Notes: generated from the sequence alone by a model not told the origin. DNA of 64,000 bases from Cristatella mucedo (GCA_009760855.2 WPIO01000043.1:370001-434000); one strand, 5' to 3'. Positions 33,942 to 46,534 are shown, numbered from the stretch's first letter. Translations and numbers: made by a program.

Positions 33942-34970
33942 AAGGACGAATCCCACGGACCCACTAAATGCTGTTCTTAATGGGTGTGTTTTAAGTTCTT
34001 TTTCACTGTGGTCAAGTCAGGGGAAGTTCTGACGCGTCGGGAGCGAGTTCCAGGCTTTGGGAGCAAACGAACTAAATGCACTGCGTCTAAAGGATTTGAG
34101 GTTTGTTTGAGGGATTGGTAGACTGTTGGATTCCGAAAAGTGGGTGGTACGATGCTCGGCCTTGTGGTGGAGAAGATTTGAGAGGTAGACTGGAGCCAAA
34201 GAGTGAAGTGACTTAAAGTGAGCGACAAAACCTTGAAGTAAATTCGTTGCTTTACTTGTAGCCAGTGCAGGTCGGCGAGAAGTGGTGTGATATTGAAACT
34301 GCTACGCTTAGGACAGACAAGCCTAGCTGCTGAGCTTTGCACCAGCTGTAATCGCCTGATGGCACATGCTGGTGGGCCAGTAAGCAGTGAGTTGCAGAGG
34401 TTGAGACGGGATGTCGCGAATGCATGGAGCAACTTGGACGTGGTATCCTTATTTAAACAAGCCCGAATTTTAGCAATTTTTGAAGCTGAAATATGCAGAT
34501 TTGACTGTGGAGCTGATATGGTCGTCTAACGAGAGTTCGCTTTGAAATACGACACCTACATTTCGAGCTGATTTGAGAGCAGATATGCTGGCAGAGCCAA
34601 TTTCGAGAATCAACATTTCCAATCTCTGAATCACACTGGGTTTGCCCATAACTAGTGAGTTAGTTTTATCATCGTTAAGCTTTAGAAAATTTGCTGCCAT
34701 CCATGCACGGATGTCATCAATGCATGCATCAAGTGAGTTGAGAGAATTGGATGTGCTCGAAGGGTGGGAGGGATCAAAGCAAAGGTACAACTGAGTGACA
34801 TCCACATAGAAGTAAAAGCCTAGATTGTGCTTGGCAATCACATCAGCAGGAGGGAGAGTATAAATCGTGAAAAAACCCGGACCTAGCACTTAGCCCTGAG
34901 GTACTCCATATTTCAGAAGTTTTTCAGATGATTTTTGTCCATTTACGTCAATAATCTAGAGTCTCCTAGC
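33942..34970 (-). mobile_element. LINE-A, right part of split copy
   Basis: It continues the copy from 33207. The C-terminal frame is at 33977-34432 (SRLNLCNSLLTGPPACAIRRLQL as separate landmarks). RT motif C-D coding is at 34470-34889, where motif C reads FYVDVTQLYL instead of YADDTQ, so the catalytic aspartate pair is lost. It is truncated near the RT motif A-B spacer at about 34970. Confidence 0.9.
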
Positions 34971-35329
34971 TTCCATGTAATATTGTAGAATCACTGTTGG
35001 TGTTCGTCGAACTGCTCATTTTTACTATTACACTAATATTTAACTACATGCTTAAAGATCATAGAGGTTAATCAATTGTATGGCTTATGAAGCTTCTTTG
35101 TCAAAGAGAAACCCAAAATTGAACAGTCAGTCAATAAAGTTGGTGCGCCCTCTCAAGACTCGTTTTCCTCAATAAAATCAATGGCAAACTACCTCTTACT
35201 TAGTTAACTACCTGTTACTCAATTCTGTGCCCTACCTAAATGCCTGCATTATCGGAGGCAATGCTTGACTCTATCTTCAAATTTCACTGCCATATTAAGA
35301 AGACCCTTAGCCCAATCGAAACTATTCCT
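34971..35329. other. Unidentified DNA
   Basis: No recognised gene or repeat. It lies between the truncated LINE-A and a LINE-B 3' fragment. Confidence 0.4.
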
Positions 35330-35730
35330 TCCTCGTGCCCTCATGTCCTGTAGGGGGGCTGATTCATCGCTTTTCATGAAGGCCGTGGGCGACAGAAGTC
35401 TTTTCTCTGCAGTTCCTAACCTGCGAACCCTACTTTCACAATTTTTACTCTGCGAAAACTATACTGCTGCTGCCTAATACGGCACATAGTTACCAGATTT
35501 TCTGAACTCCTACCGCTGTGCAACTCACTGTACTATCTGCCCTCATGACTCTGATATGCTTCCCACTTTATCCTTGGTGTGCAAGATGAAGAATTCTTGC
35601 CACCGAATGCTTACCGAAAGCCGCATAGACTGTGAGCGAGCTATACAAAGCTTCCCAGCGGAACACCCACATAGTCTTTGTGGCTTTGTACAGTTTGAGA
35701 CGGAGGCACAGTACATTACATTGAGACTAT
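35330..35730 (+). mobile_element. LINE-B 3' fragment, decayed
   Basis: Plus strand: GTGGGCGACAGAAG, the CYHRCATHCT-like post-coding region, GAATGCTTACCGAAAGCCGC and a GTACATTACATTGAG tail. It is 5' truncated and has stops throughout. Confidence 0.8.
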
Positions 35731-36144
35731 AGGCTTGTCAGCACTGATCACTGAATATGTGGTCATTGCTTACATTCATCTGAATTTCGTAAGTACATTA
35801 GAAATGAATTGAGTTAACTAAGTGCTCTAGTCATATGCGGTCCTTCAAGTACAAGCAATTCTGAGCCTTTGTGCTTTATTTCCGCAATAGTAACTATTTC
35901 CGTTTAAATCTTAACTGAATAACTGCATAACGCATGCAACTCTAATCTAGAAAACTGACTGTTTAACCAAAAACCAAAATTTCCTCACATTACATTGGCG
36001 ATGAACGTTTCGGCTTACGAATAATCGTGCTTAATTGTTAAAGGCTAAGCGCATTTTAAAGCATAAAACTATTATTAATAAAGTATTTCTAATAATTTCA
36101 AGCAACAATAGTTATAGCAAAAAATAGTTAGCAACAGAGTAGTT
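35731..36144. other. Unidentified DNA
   Basis: Nothing recognised. Confidence 0.4.
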
Positions 36145-36880
36145 TAGTGTTGTTCCACAGCTATCCATTCCGTCCGATTCCTAACCAAGATTACGGGCTG
36201 TCTTCCACAGTGGCTTGCAAAATATTTAACTAGCTTCTTAGTTCTGTCTTGGCTTTACTACTGTAACTTTCTTGGGGCCGGGATACGGAAGAAAACAACT
36301 AGACCTCTGCCGCTGGCTATAAAAACGGCTGCAAGGCTAGTCACTAAGTCCCGGAGTTTTTATCGTTTCTTCTTTGCTAAAAGAGCTAAGATGGATGCCG
36401 GTTAATTAATGGATACAGAACAAAGTTCTTACGCTAACCCAAAAGGCCCTCCACGGCTTGGCTCCTTCGTATGTAGCTGAACTGTTGCACCGTTTCAGCC
36501 TCTTCGCGCCCTCAGGTCCCATCCGGGCATTAAACTAGCTGTTCCATTCTTCCCCTTAAAAACCGGTAGCGACAGAAGCTTTAGCTCTGCAGATCGTATA
36601 CTGTGGAACTCGCTTCTACAGTTCTTACGCAACGACAACTATTCTCCTGCTGCCGACTATGGCTCATTCTTGGCAGCTGTCCTGAGCTGCTACTTTGGTG
36701 CTACTTACTACCTCAACTTCTCTCCTAACTCAGCTATGCTTCACACTTTCTCTTTGTTGCTTGTGACAAAGTCTGTTGTCTACCAAGTGCGTACCCATAG
36801 CCGCTTAGGCAGTAAGTGGGCTAGAAAAAAACTTTCCTGTCTAACACCGACATAGTCTGAATGGCTTTTTAGAATAACAG
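36145..36880 (+). mobile_element. LINE-B 3' fragment, about 0.7 kb
   Basis: It starts at the CGATTCCTAACCAAGATTACGGGCTGTC region after motif D and runs to the hairpin-equivalent CCGACATAGTCTGAATGGCTTTT. Several frameshifts are present and the tail is lost. Confidence 0.83.
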
Positions 36881-36949
36881 ATGGCAATGCGTTTCAAGCA
36901 ATAGGTTTTTATTGGATGCATTACCATTGAAGATATGATTATTTGGTAC

Positions 36950-37156
36950 CTGTGCTGTTGACAACGCTCTTTTTGTTTGCCAGGTCTTTGCCTCGGCTAT
37001 ATGTAGAGCCGAGGCTGTCACTGTAATTTGTGCGACGCTTCCATCGATCAGGTGCTTCTGCCGCAGCAACTCGTCTCGGGCGATCGAGTGATGGTAAAGC
37101 GTGGGCTTCCACCACCTCCACCTTCGATTTGCTTTTAGTGATTGTCGGCTTGCGAT
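36950..37156 (-). CDS. IgSF receptor gene: juxtamembrane/cytoplasmic exon
   Basis: Bounded on the minus strand by an acceptor (cctttttaaacatag|AT at 37157) and a donor (CACAG|GTACC at 36949). It is 207 bases: two leading bases, 68 codons, one trailing base, so both boundaries are phase 1. Splicing from the transmembrane exon makes the codon A+AT (Asn), giving CLKRK-N-RKPTITKSKSK, a typical positive stop-transfer run. The rest is polar, with several Tyr and Ser residues (TNYSDSLGSTYSRG) and no recognised domain. Assignment rests on phase continuity, strand and charge, not on homology. Confidence 0.5.
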
Positions 37157-37327
37157 CTATGTTTAAAAAGGCAACAAGGAGCCACCAAGATGCTGAATTC
37201 AACGAAACATCTTGTGTAAAAACAAAGTAACGCCCTCATTTTATATTGTAGTGTACTTTGCTGTTTTTGAAAGCAAACGGAAACTATATAAATCCTGCAA
37301 TGTGGCACTACTCATTCCATATAATTC

Positions 37328-37640
37328 CTTTAAAATAGCACCCTCAGAAAACTCAATCTCTTTCCAGGCACTGAGCGTGTGCTGCGAAGGAAACACAAAT
37401 AGGAAAATGTTAAAGTCAATATGCTGCTTTATTGGAAGTCTTTGCAGTCTAAAAAATGGTGTAACGTAGCAGCTCTGGAAATCATTAAGCATAAGACTAA
37501 CTGCAAGAAAATTCGATTCTAACAGCGATGGAGAAATAACACTGGATGGTAGCTCACCAAGAATTGAGTTGCACAGTTAATGTGCAAGTGAAACCGTAGA
37601 CCTGTTAAGCTACTTTGCAAGTTAATTGTCAACAACGCAT
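37328..37640 (-). mobile_element. LINE-A-like 3' fragment, decayed
   Basis: A hairpin relic (CACCCTCAGAAAACTCAATCTC) and C-terminal coding similarity (minus frame with LQRLPIKQHIDFNIF matching LPVKQRIDFKVL) are visible, with the 3' UTR deleted between them. The 5' limit is uncertain. Confidence 0.6.
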
Positions 37641-37799
37641 AGCCATCGACAGCAGTGGCAGGGTGATAATACTACAATCCTTAGGCAAATCAACAAGAAA
37701 TCGTCTGCACGAAGCTTCTTTCTTATTCCAAGTAACATCTTACTGAGCTCACACGAACTTTCAACGAACTCTGCTCATTCAATCTTTGCCAATGCTAAG

Positions 37800-38215
37800 C
37801 AATCGACGGCATTAATAATAGTAATAAATATAATCCACTTCATAAAGCGCCCTCAGAGAACTCAATCTCTCTCTAAGTGCTTTACATTTTTTGTGAAGGA
37901 AACACGGTCGAATAGTTAGTGGTAGCATGCTCGATAAACAACAAAAATAATGCCTCTTGAGGGAACATGAATACGATCAGAATACAAATACAGTTATTGG
38001 CAGCATGCACAGTGCTAGTAAGCATAAGCACATACAGGTCGAATCACAGGGACCCACTAAATGTTTTCATAAAGAGATGCGTTGTAATTTTTTTAATGAG
38101 GTCAACTCAGGGGATATCGTGATGCAAGTTCAAAGCTTTAAGACGATACGAAATAAAGGCATGGTCTCTTAAGGATTTGAGGTTTGTACGAGGTATAGGT
38201 AATCATAGAACTCGA
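37800..38215 (-). mobile_element. LINE-A 3' fragment
   Basis: Tail (aataatagtaataa), a good terminal hairpin (AAAGCGCCCTCAGAGAACTCAATCTCTCTCTAAGTGCTTT region) and 3' UTR, ending a short way into the coding 3' end. Confidence 0.83.
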
Positions 38216-38374
38216 AAACACTATAGATGTCTGCCCTCTAACCTTTCGGTCTGCCCTACGATAGTCTTTGATCATTTTTCAGTCTCTTTTAGTATTCCCA
38301 CTCCATTTTACATACAAGGTTATAACAATATATATATATATATATAATTCATATCAAATTTGCTCAGCTACGTT

Positions 38375-40427
38375 CCGTATAAACTATTGACAAGGACAAT
38401 TTTTGAAATATGTTTGGGATGCAGTTCTTCTCGATCTGCACCCATACTCGACAGACAGCCTCATGCCCTCTTTGATGCAGGTAGCATGTTGCTTAAGAAA
38501 ACTCTTGACGAGCATGCTTCAATACATTCTATTCGCTTTAGATTTGTGAAGATTCCTTTCAATTTAAAAGTTCAAACGACGTTTTGAGAAATTGGGATCT
38601 GATGCAGATCTAGCCACTATCAATGACTTCCTTCGGGCCTACGAGCGGAGGTTCAGAAAAACCATACCTTTTTCACTTAAAAACTGAAGCCCGGCTAGTC
38701 AGACACACAAAAAAATTATGAGACACTAAACAATGTACTATCCAATGAGAAGTGCTCTGACTTCTCACATGTTACCTACTCAGTCTCAACGTTTTCAGTC
38801 TTTGTTATTGAAAAAATAAGTGCATATTTGTGCCTCCATAAAGCCCTCTCCGACTAAAGCAATTGCGGAATCCCAACCAACCTGTAATCAAAAAGATATT
38901 GAGAGGGTTTTGCATGTCATGTTTTACCTTAATACGAAATAGCAATAAGATCTCGCCCCGGAAGACCCTACGCCAATGTATTCGTGGTCGTCGCTGGCTG
39001 ACCAGATTTTCCAGCAATTACTGAGATTGTTAATACTTCTCTAAAAAAAAGGATCGTACCCACGTCCTTCAAGTTGGGGATAGTTAGGCCGCTGCATGAA
39101 AAGCCTGGATTAGATAAAGAGGTCTTTGAAAACTGTCGCCCAGTTTTATTTCTTGCCAAAGATTCTTGAAAACATTGTTGCTAAGCAGCTGGTTGAGCAT
39201 ATTTAAAGTAATGGAATGTCAGAAACATTTTAATCAGGGTTCAAGAGGCAGCACTCTAATGAAACTGCTCTCCTCCGTGTTAACAATGACATTCATTCTA
39301 CATGGCAATGACGATCGGAATGTCACTGCCCTAGCTCTTCTAGATCTGTCACGTGCTTTCGATACCATTGATGATGATGTTCTTCTTGAACGATTGACAA
39401 CGACTATCATTCTGGCAGACGAGGCGCGAGCGTGATTTAAATCCTACTTATCTGATCGTGTTAAATCCATGTCGTGAGGGCTGATTTATCACACATGAGA
39501 CGGGTCACCTGTGGAGTCCCTCAAGGGTCCAATCCGTACTCGGTCCCTTGTAGTTCTCCATTTATACTCAACCTCTGGGAAAGTGATTGAGGCCAACCGA
39601 ATATGATATAACTTTTATGATAACGATACTAAGCTGTATTTTTCATACGAACCGTCGGAATTTGCTGCTATTACTGTTAAACAAAATGATTGCCTTGCCG
39701 ACATTTAATCCGTGATGTAGGCAAATTTCTTGAAACTAAACGACGATAAAACTGAATTGGTACTCATAGAACACCCTGAGCATGGGGCTGGATTGGAAAT
39801 ATTTGCTGATCTAATAGTTGATGGTCTTGTGTGACCAGCACCACATGCTCGAAATGTAGGTGTCGTTTTCGACAGCTTTCGAATTTAAAAGTTTCACTTA
39901 GAAAACCACTATTACTACTAGCCATCACATCCGATCCCTATCTGAGCTACAGACCTGTCTTCCGCAGTAGCTTGCAACAGATTAAACTAGCTCTCTAGTT
40001 CTGTCTTGGCTACATTATTGTAATTCCCTTTTCGCTGGCCTACCAAAAATCAGCTAGGCCAGTGCAACTGGCTATGAATATGGCTGCAAGGCTAGTTTGC
40101 AAGTCCCAGAGGTTTAACCACGTGTCTAATTTGCTGAAAGACCTGGAATCACTGACGGTTGATTATTGGGTGCAGAGCGAAATTCTTCTGGCCCACAAAG
40201 TTACTGCTTAGCTCCTCAATACATAGCTAAACTGTTGCACCCGTTTCAGCCTCCTCGAGACCACGGGTCCCGTATGGACAATTAATTAGCTATTCCATTC
40301 CTCGGCTTAAGGATCGTTCGCGACGGAAACTTTAGTTCGGCAGGTCCCAGACTGTGGAACTCGCATTCACGACACCTGCACACGGTAATTATTCTTCTGT
40401 AGCTGCCTATTGCTCTAATGATAACTA
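38375..40427 (+). mobile_element. LINE-B copy, EN C-terminus through RT, first part of nest
   Basis: Degraded plus-strand copy starting in the EN C-terminal region. Landmarks include the pre-RT linker and ENIVAKQLVEHI (about 39165-39205). RT motif A is LALLDLSRAFDTIDDDVLL (39328-39393), followed by VTCGVPQG near 39505. The catalytic block reads FYDNDT rather than YADDT. The copy is interrupted at 40428 by a LINE-A, and its last pieces lie at 40901-41008 and about 43959-44035. Confidence 0.85.
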
Positions 40428-40900
40428 TTGAAATAATAATTCACCTAATAAAGCCCCCTCAGAGAACTCAATCTCTTCTCTTTCTAGGCGCTTTACATTT
40501 GCTGCAAAGGGAAACGCGATGAAATGGTGAGAAACATCATGCTGATAAACAACATGAATAACATGGTTAGGGGTTATGTGCACAGCGTCAGCATGCAAAT
40601 TTTGTTAGTGGCAGCATGCACAGTGTCAGCACGCATGAGCACATCAAGGACGAATCACAGGGACCTACTAAATGCTGTCTTAAATAGGTGTGCTTTTAGG
40701 TTCTTTGAAATATGGTCGTTAGGGGATGTTCTGACGCAAGTCGGGAGGGAATTCCAGGCTTTAGGAGCATACGAACTAATTGCATGGTCTCCAAAGGATT
40801 CGAGGTTTGTACGAGGTATTGGTAAACTGCTAAATTCCAAAACGTTGGTGATACTGTGCTCCGCCTGGTGGGGGAGAATATCTGAGAGATGGCTGGAGCC
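40428..40900 (-). mobile_element. LINE-A 3' fragment inserted in LINE-B
   Basis: It has the tail (aataataattcacc), terminal hairpin, 3' UTR and last coding segment, and ends at GGCTGGAGCC. LINE-B sequence on both sides is contiguous in the consensus (post-coding ATGCTACT...CACTACCTCAA region). Confidence 0.88.
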
Positions 40901-41008
40901 AAATGCTACTTTAATGCCACCCACTACCTCAAGTGCTCTCCCTACTCTGCCATGCTTCCCAATTTCTCTTCGTAGCATAAGATGAAGTCTGTCGGCTACC
41001 AGGGTGAC
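40901..41008 (+). mobile_element. LINE-B continuation, second part of nest
   Basis: GCTACTTTAATGCCACCCACTACC to GTCGGCTACC continues the 38375-40427 copy after the LINE-A insertion. It then stops where the younger LINE-B (41009-43958) begins. Confidence 0.8.
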
Positions 41009-43958
41009 ATATCCGCGGTGAGGTGTTCCTGGAGAAGCTAGATGCATCTCTGCTTACCGAAACTTGGATGACGCCTTGTTCCAGTAGCTGTATTTCTGAG
41101 ACCACTCTATCATGGTTCTCATTTTATCAGTCCATGCGTTCTGACACGGTTGGTGGCCGGGTTGCAACTGTTGTTCACGAATCGTTTGATCATAAAATGT
41201 GCAGTTTCTCGCATGGGCCATCGTTTGAATCGCTTGCAATTAGGTCTTTATCAAAGACAACGCCTCTCACATTCGTGATATACCTGCCTTTTTCTGGATT
41301 TCTAAACTTGTTTTTAGAGAAGTTTTCAGAGTTCCTTGCTAAAATATTTGTGTGTGACGGGCCAATAACTGACTGCGGGAGACTTCAATATTCACGTTGA
41401 CAACCCTAGCAACAGCCCGGTCCTCTCATTTCTTGACTGTCTGGAAAATCTTTTGGTTTAGTCCAACTGGTTAATCTTACCACCCACATCTGTGGCAATA
41501 TTCTAGATCTCGTGATCACTACGGATGTCCTCCCCACTGACCTTATGGTTCGCCCACTGACCCTCTCGGATCATTGTTCGGTCTCGTTCACCGTTCCTGT
41601 TCCTTGTACGTACCGGGTAATGTCGAACTTGCCAAACGACGTAACTTGCAAAGCATTGACATGGACACGTTTTTGAAATCTGTTTGTGATGCAGGTCTTC
41701 TTGATCTGCATTCAGACTTGACCGGAAGCCTCGATACCCCCACTGATTCTATGAACATGACACTCGGGAGTGCTCTTGACAGGCATGCTCCCGTTATTTC
41801 TATCCGTGTTCGAAGTCGTGGAGATTCCGTTCAGTTTACAAAAAACTCCTAAAGATGCACCGGGTTAGCGCAGGCGCAGACGTTGTTTCAAGAAATCGGG
41901 GTCTGGTGCAGATCTAGTCATTTCAAGGATTTCCTTCGAGTTTACACCTGAAAGCTTAAAAAAGCCAGGGCTTCTTTAATCATCTGAAAGCTCAATTCCA
42001 GCCAGTCGGACCCTAAACAGATTTATAAGACAGTAAACCATTTACCTGCCTATGCTGAGAGGTCTGGCTCCCCAGATATTAGGGACTCCACCGAAATGTT
42101 TTCAGCATTCTTTACTGAAAAGATGGGGCACATACGTGCCTCTATTAAGCCCCCTCCGACTACAGCAATCGCGGTTCCACAACCTGTGACCTTCCTTACA
42201 GGGTGCTCCGAGGTTTCTGCATGTGATTTGGCTAACATAAAAAGGTCTAGCAAAAAGAGCTCGTCTCCTGAAAACCATATACCTTCATCTCTTTGGTCTT
42301 CACTGGGAGTCCAACTTAGCCCTGCCATAACCGAGATTTGTAATGCTTCTTTGGGAAAAAGGGTCGTCCCCAAGTCTTTCAAATCGGCAATCGTTAGGCC
42401 CACAATTAAAAATCTCGGATTAGACACAGAGGTCTTTGCTAACTATCGCCCTGCTTCCTTTCTTCTTTTCTTGCCAAAGATTCTTGAAAACATTCTTGCT
42501 AAGCAGCTGGTTGAACATATTGAAAAGAATGAAATTTCAGAAACATTTCAGCAGGATTCAAGAGGCAGCAATCCACTGAAAGTGCTCTCCTTCATATCAG
42601 CAACGACATTCTACGTGGCAACGATGACGGGAATGTCACTGCCCTAGCTCTGCTAGATCTGTCTGTTGCATTCGACACCATCGATCATGAGGTTCTGCTT
42701 GACGATTGAGCACAACGATTGGTCTGGCAGACGAAGCACTGGCATGGTTTAAATTGTATTTGTCTGATTGTGTTCAATCCATGTCGTGTGGGTCTCACAC
42801 ACAAGTAGGGTCACCTGTGGAGTCCCTCAAGGGTCTGTACTCGGTCCCTTGCTGTTCTCCATCTATACGCACACTCTGGGAAAAGAGATTAGGGCCCATG
42901 GAATAGAATATCACTTTTATGCTGACGATACTCAGTTGTATTTTACATTCAAACCGTCGGAATATGCTGCAGCCACTAAAAAATTGAATGCTTGTTTTGC
43001 CGATATTCGCTCCTGGATGTCGCAAAAGCTTAAATTAAAAAGACGATAAAACCGAACTACTTCTTAGAGGACATCCTAAGCGTGTGGCTGGATTAGAAGG
43101 TTTTGCTCATCTAATAGGTGATGCTGTTGAGCGACCATCACCACGTGCTCAAAATGTAGGTGTCGTTTTTGACAACCGCCTCAATTTAAAAAGCTTCATT
43201 TAGAAGACTGCCTCTACAGCTAGCAATCCCATCCGATCTCTATCCACGATTAGGAGCTGTCTTCCACAGTGGCTTACAAAAGAATTTAACTAGCTCCTTA
43301 GTCTTGTCTCGGCTTGATTATTGCAATTCCATTTTGGCCGGGCTACCTGAAATAGCGATTAGGCCACTGCACCTGACTATAAATATGGCTGCAAGGCAAG
43401 TCCCAAAAGTTTGAGCACGTGTCTCCTATGCTAAAAGAGTTGAGATGGATGCCAGCTGACTAAGCGATTCAGAGCAAGGTTCTTAGGCTGACCCACAAGG
43501 CCAGCCACGAACTGGCATCTTCGAACCTAGCTGAACAGCTGAGTCAGCTTCAGCCTGTTCAAGCCCTCAGGTCTCGTGTAGGCAATAAATTAGCAGTCCC
43601 ACTACTCCGCTTAAAGACCGTTGGCGATTCAAGCTTTAGCTCTGCAGGTCCTAGACTGTGGAACTCGCTTCCACAATTCTTATGCAATGACGACTGCTGT
43701 CCTACTGCTCTCCTAATTCCGACTATGGCTCATCCTTTTCAGAAATTCTGAGCTGCTACTTCCATGCTACTGACTACCTCAACTGCTTTCCAGACTCTGC
43801 TATGCTTCCCACTTTCTCTTTGTTGCGTGGGACCAAGTCTGTTAACTGTCAAACGCATACAGAAAGCCGCTTAGATTGTGAGTGCACTATACAAAACTCT
43901 CCTGCCTAACACCCACGTGGTCTGTATGACTTTTTCGATTTACATACGGAGATACATT
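41009..43958 (+). mobile_element. LINE-B copy, most complete (EN + RT), about 2.95 kb
   Basis: A CR1/L2-type single large ORF broken by frameshifts. The EEP endonuclease begins at LDASLLTETW (about 41035; the first part of the domain is missing), with GGRVATVVHESF, GDFNIHVDNP-like (41380-41405), a THICGNILDLVIT segment and the SDH motif (41565-41575). The linker and pre-RT region (42096-42647) contain MFSAFFTEKMGHIR, NYRPASFLLFLPKILE and KQLVEHIEK. RT motif A is LALLDLSVAFDTIDH (about 42643-42688), motif B is [15 protein letters not shown], and motif C is [10 protein letters not shown] with both aspartates kept (42768-43049 frame). The C-terminal domain and 3' region end at GGAGATACATTACC. 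At least four frameshifts make it inactive. It sits inside an older LINE-B. Confidence 0.93.
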
Positions 43959-44035
43959 ACCGAATGGTTACCGAAACCCTCTATGGAAAACTCCATATCG
44001 AGTTATAGTCGGAGATAAATTTCATTGCATTACCC
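43959..44035 (+). mobile_element. LINE-B 3' end, last part of nest
   Basis: GAATGGTTACCGAAACCC...CGGAGATAAATTTCATTGCATT resembles the LINE-B 3' end from the CGAATGCGTACCGAAAGCC point. That is where the older copy was broken at 41008, so it is probably that copy's terminus. Confidence 0.6.
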
Positions 44036-45321
44036 TGAAAGCAGCCAAGGGGGTAGTTTGTGGTAGGCATCGAGCTTCTCTTAGTGTAGCGATAAAAACT
44101 AACGATACATGTATCGATTCTAGTCTCTTTTCAGGCAATCATCAATTTCTAGCTAGAATTAAGGTACATGAATTCGCGCATAAAGTTTTTTCGTAGGAAA
44201 GTTTGCAATATACAACTATGTGGATTTTAGTAGCTTTTTACGGCGTTTTAATTAAGCAGTTCAATTTAGCTTACCGGAAGTGCTCGTAATTACCACAGCA
44301 TAGATGTACGGATTTCATCTCATGATTTTTTAGAAAATATATTTTTCTTCATTCTAGTTCTTCTTTTCGAACACAGCACTGACAGAAAATACCCAGCTTG
44401 CACTGACAGCTGTGGAATAGCTTGCATAGGAATTAGCACGGTAACAGCGAAGTAACCAGTGCCAACCTGCAAGACCTGGTCTTCATGTTAATATTTTAAT
44501 GACTGACACTAACTGTCACTTTATATGAAAATTTCAAAAAATATCAGGGTAATTATGCCTTATGTGGGGAGAGAAATATTGCAAAATGATGCTGTATGCG
44601 AAGAAAATAGAAGTTTCCAAACTTGATTTGAGTTATGAGGTTCGAGATACTTTTAATAAATAATAAGTCTTCACTATTGAAAATCTAAAAGTACTCAATA
44701 ACTACGGTAATAAACTTATCTAAATTGACCCGTATGAAACTAATTGCCATGAACCATTCTTTGAACGTCAATTCAAAATATGTCGTTTTTCAACAATTAT
44801 CTTTTTACATTTAAATGAACTCTTAAAAAATCTAGAAAATCCCGCTTGTAGGAAAACTATTATTTTAATCTTTTACATTACCCTTAATTTGTTTCATATT
44901 TCAATGCTTTGTACGCTACACTGATAGGTTTCCCTAATGATTCATTAAAGTCTATCTACAATCCCCAAAGATCGTTGAACTAAAAACGATTAGAATTATC
45001 ATTGACATTATTATAGTGTTTGAAACAGGTAAAATGTGTATATCCATAATATGCATCCCTCAATTAAGCATATTATGGGCAGTGAGTGTATAACTGCTGT
45101 AAATACACAGTTGCTAGCTTCTGTCGACTCACATCAACCCACATATTCACTTTCAGCTTTAAACAAGTATTTTCTTTTATTGATTTAGAATTAATCTTAA
45201 ATCGCAAATTTTTCTAAGGTGTGGCGCCATAGTTATTTGGAAATATTTAACTTTTTGGCAAGCCATTTTTCTAGGCTCCAAGATTGAATACACGTTCATT
45301 TGGATAGGAATAAGTACTTAC
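44036..45321. other. Putative intron, unidentified
   Basis: AT-rich DNA just downstream (minus sense) of the Ig/TM exon. No repeat family or exon was recognised. Confidence 0.45.
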
Positions 45322-45717
45322 TCTTTCGCTTTAAGCAAATTACGATACCAGGGAAAATAGCAAGAGTTACTATCGCAAATCCTCCACCAAGAATGTAAAA
45401 GCACCAAGGGTCGCACCAATTTGAGTGTGACGAAGAAGCTACTAACTTCGGCCATATAATGAGAACTTTGACAGCACTAAATTCTTTAAGCGCGCGGTTG
45501 ACAGCTTGGCAAGTTACAACTGTGGCGTTGGCCTCCACCGGCTGATCCTCTCGGCTTACTGACAGGTTCGCACCGGTTGATGCAATTAATGAGTTTGAAA
45601 TTAGCACCTCAAAGTCTGCTTCGGGGTTACTAAAGATATATTTCTTGCAGTTAATCTCAACAGAGCCAGCTTTTTCTGGTGGACTAATTGCTGTCATTTC
45701 CCCGATTCTTTCGATAT
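45322..45717 (-). CDS. IgSF receptor gene: membrane-proximal Ig-like domain and TM helix
   Basis: The exon lies between an acceptor (atcttttgcag|AT at 45718) and a strong donor (AAAGA|GTAAGT at 45321). It is 396 bases, phase 1 at both ends. The N-terminal part is Ig-like: GSVEINCKK supplies the B-strand Cys, and NATVVTCQAVN the F-strand Cys with the usual surrounding pattern; an N-glycosylation sequon (NAT) precedes the latter. A hydrophobic span WCFYILGGGFAIVTLAIF and PGIVI is followed by CLKRK, a single-pass helix with a positive cytoplasmic stop. Splicing from the Ig exon at 54829-55122 gives LDIY-YIERIGEM, a natural inter-Ig linker. The specific receptor family was not recognised. Confidence 0.8.
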
Positions 45718-46007
45718 CTGCAAAAGATTTTTTGTTTTACATGTGATCGTTAAATTGCCGAAATATTTATCGTCCTAAATCATGCAGTATGAGACAGAAT
45801 ATTCGCTGATTTTTTCTCAAATGGATACCGAACATAATTAACTCAATTATTCGATCCCAAGTACGACTTTCTGTTTGCTATCGAGCTGAATAGTCTGCTG
45901 ATGCACAAAGAGGATGGTATCTGCGATGTAAAGCATCTTCCCTCACACCTTGAACACCTCAAACGCACTCCGACTGAGTGGGTGATGTTCATTACAGTTT
46001 TCTATAG

Positions 46008-46087
<80 letters not shown>

Positions 46088-46534
46088 AGAGAAAGCAAAT
46101 ATATTCATATAGTATATGCCTAATACTTAAGGCTTTCGCGAATCATGCAGCAGCCTGCAGGGACCAGCTCACAGAACGAATTACACGGAGAAGCATAGAA
46201 CTGAGCCTCCACTGGTGGCAGGGATTTAATTTTTAATTTCTGAATTCGGCATGCTTCTGGATAATCTTTGTAAGAATCTTGATCAGCATTGAAAGAAAAC
46301 TTACTTGGCTATAGCTCGCTAGAGCTTCTACTCCAATTTACGTGCCCTTATATTCGGTCGAATGATATATGATTTAAAGGACTCGTATAGATGAGTATTC
46401 CAGAAAAACATTGAAAATGTGAGCTACAAGTGGACTGCGTTTTTCTGCCTTTTAAAGATAGCGGGAATTTTACGTTACTATCACAAGAAGAGAAAGTAGC
46501 TGCAACATACGCAGAACCATCAGAAAGGTTCTTG
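45718..46534. other. Putative intron with TA microsatellite
   Basis: Apart from the (TA)n at 46009-46084, no repeat family or exon was recognised. Confidence 0.45.
46009..46084. repeat. (TA)n microsatellite, about 38 units
   Basis: Uninterrupted TA dinucleotides. Open frames across it (poly Tyr-Ile) are artefacts. Confidence 0.98.

Noticed and set aside
45901-46236. 111-codon frame with a central Tyr-Ile run
   Set aside because: It spans the 46009-46084 TA microsatellite, and its flanks show no domain.
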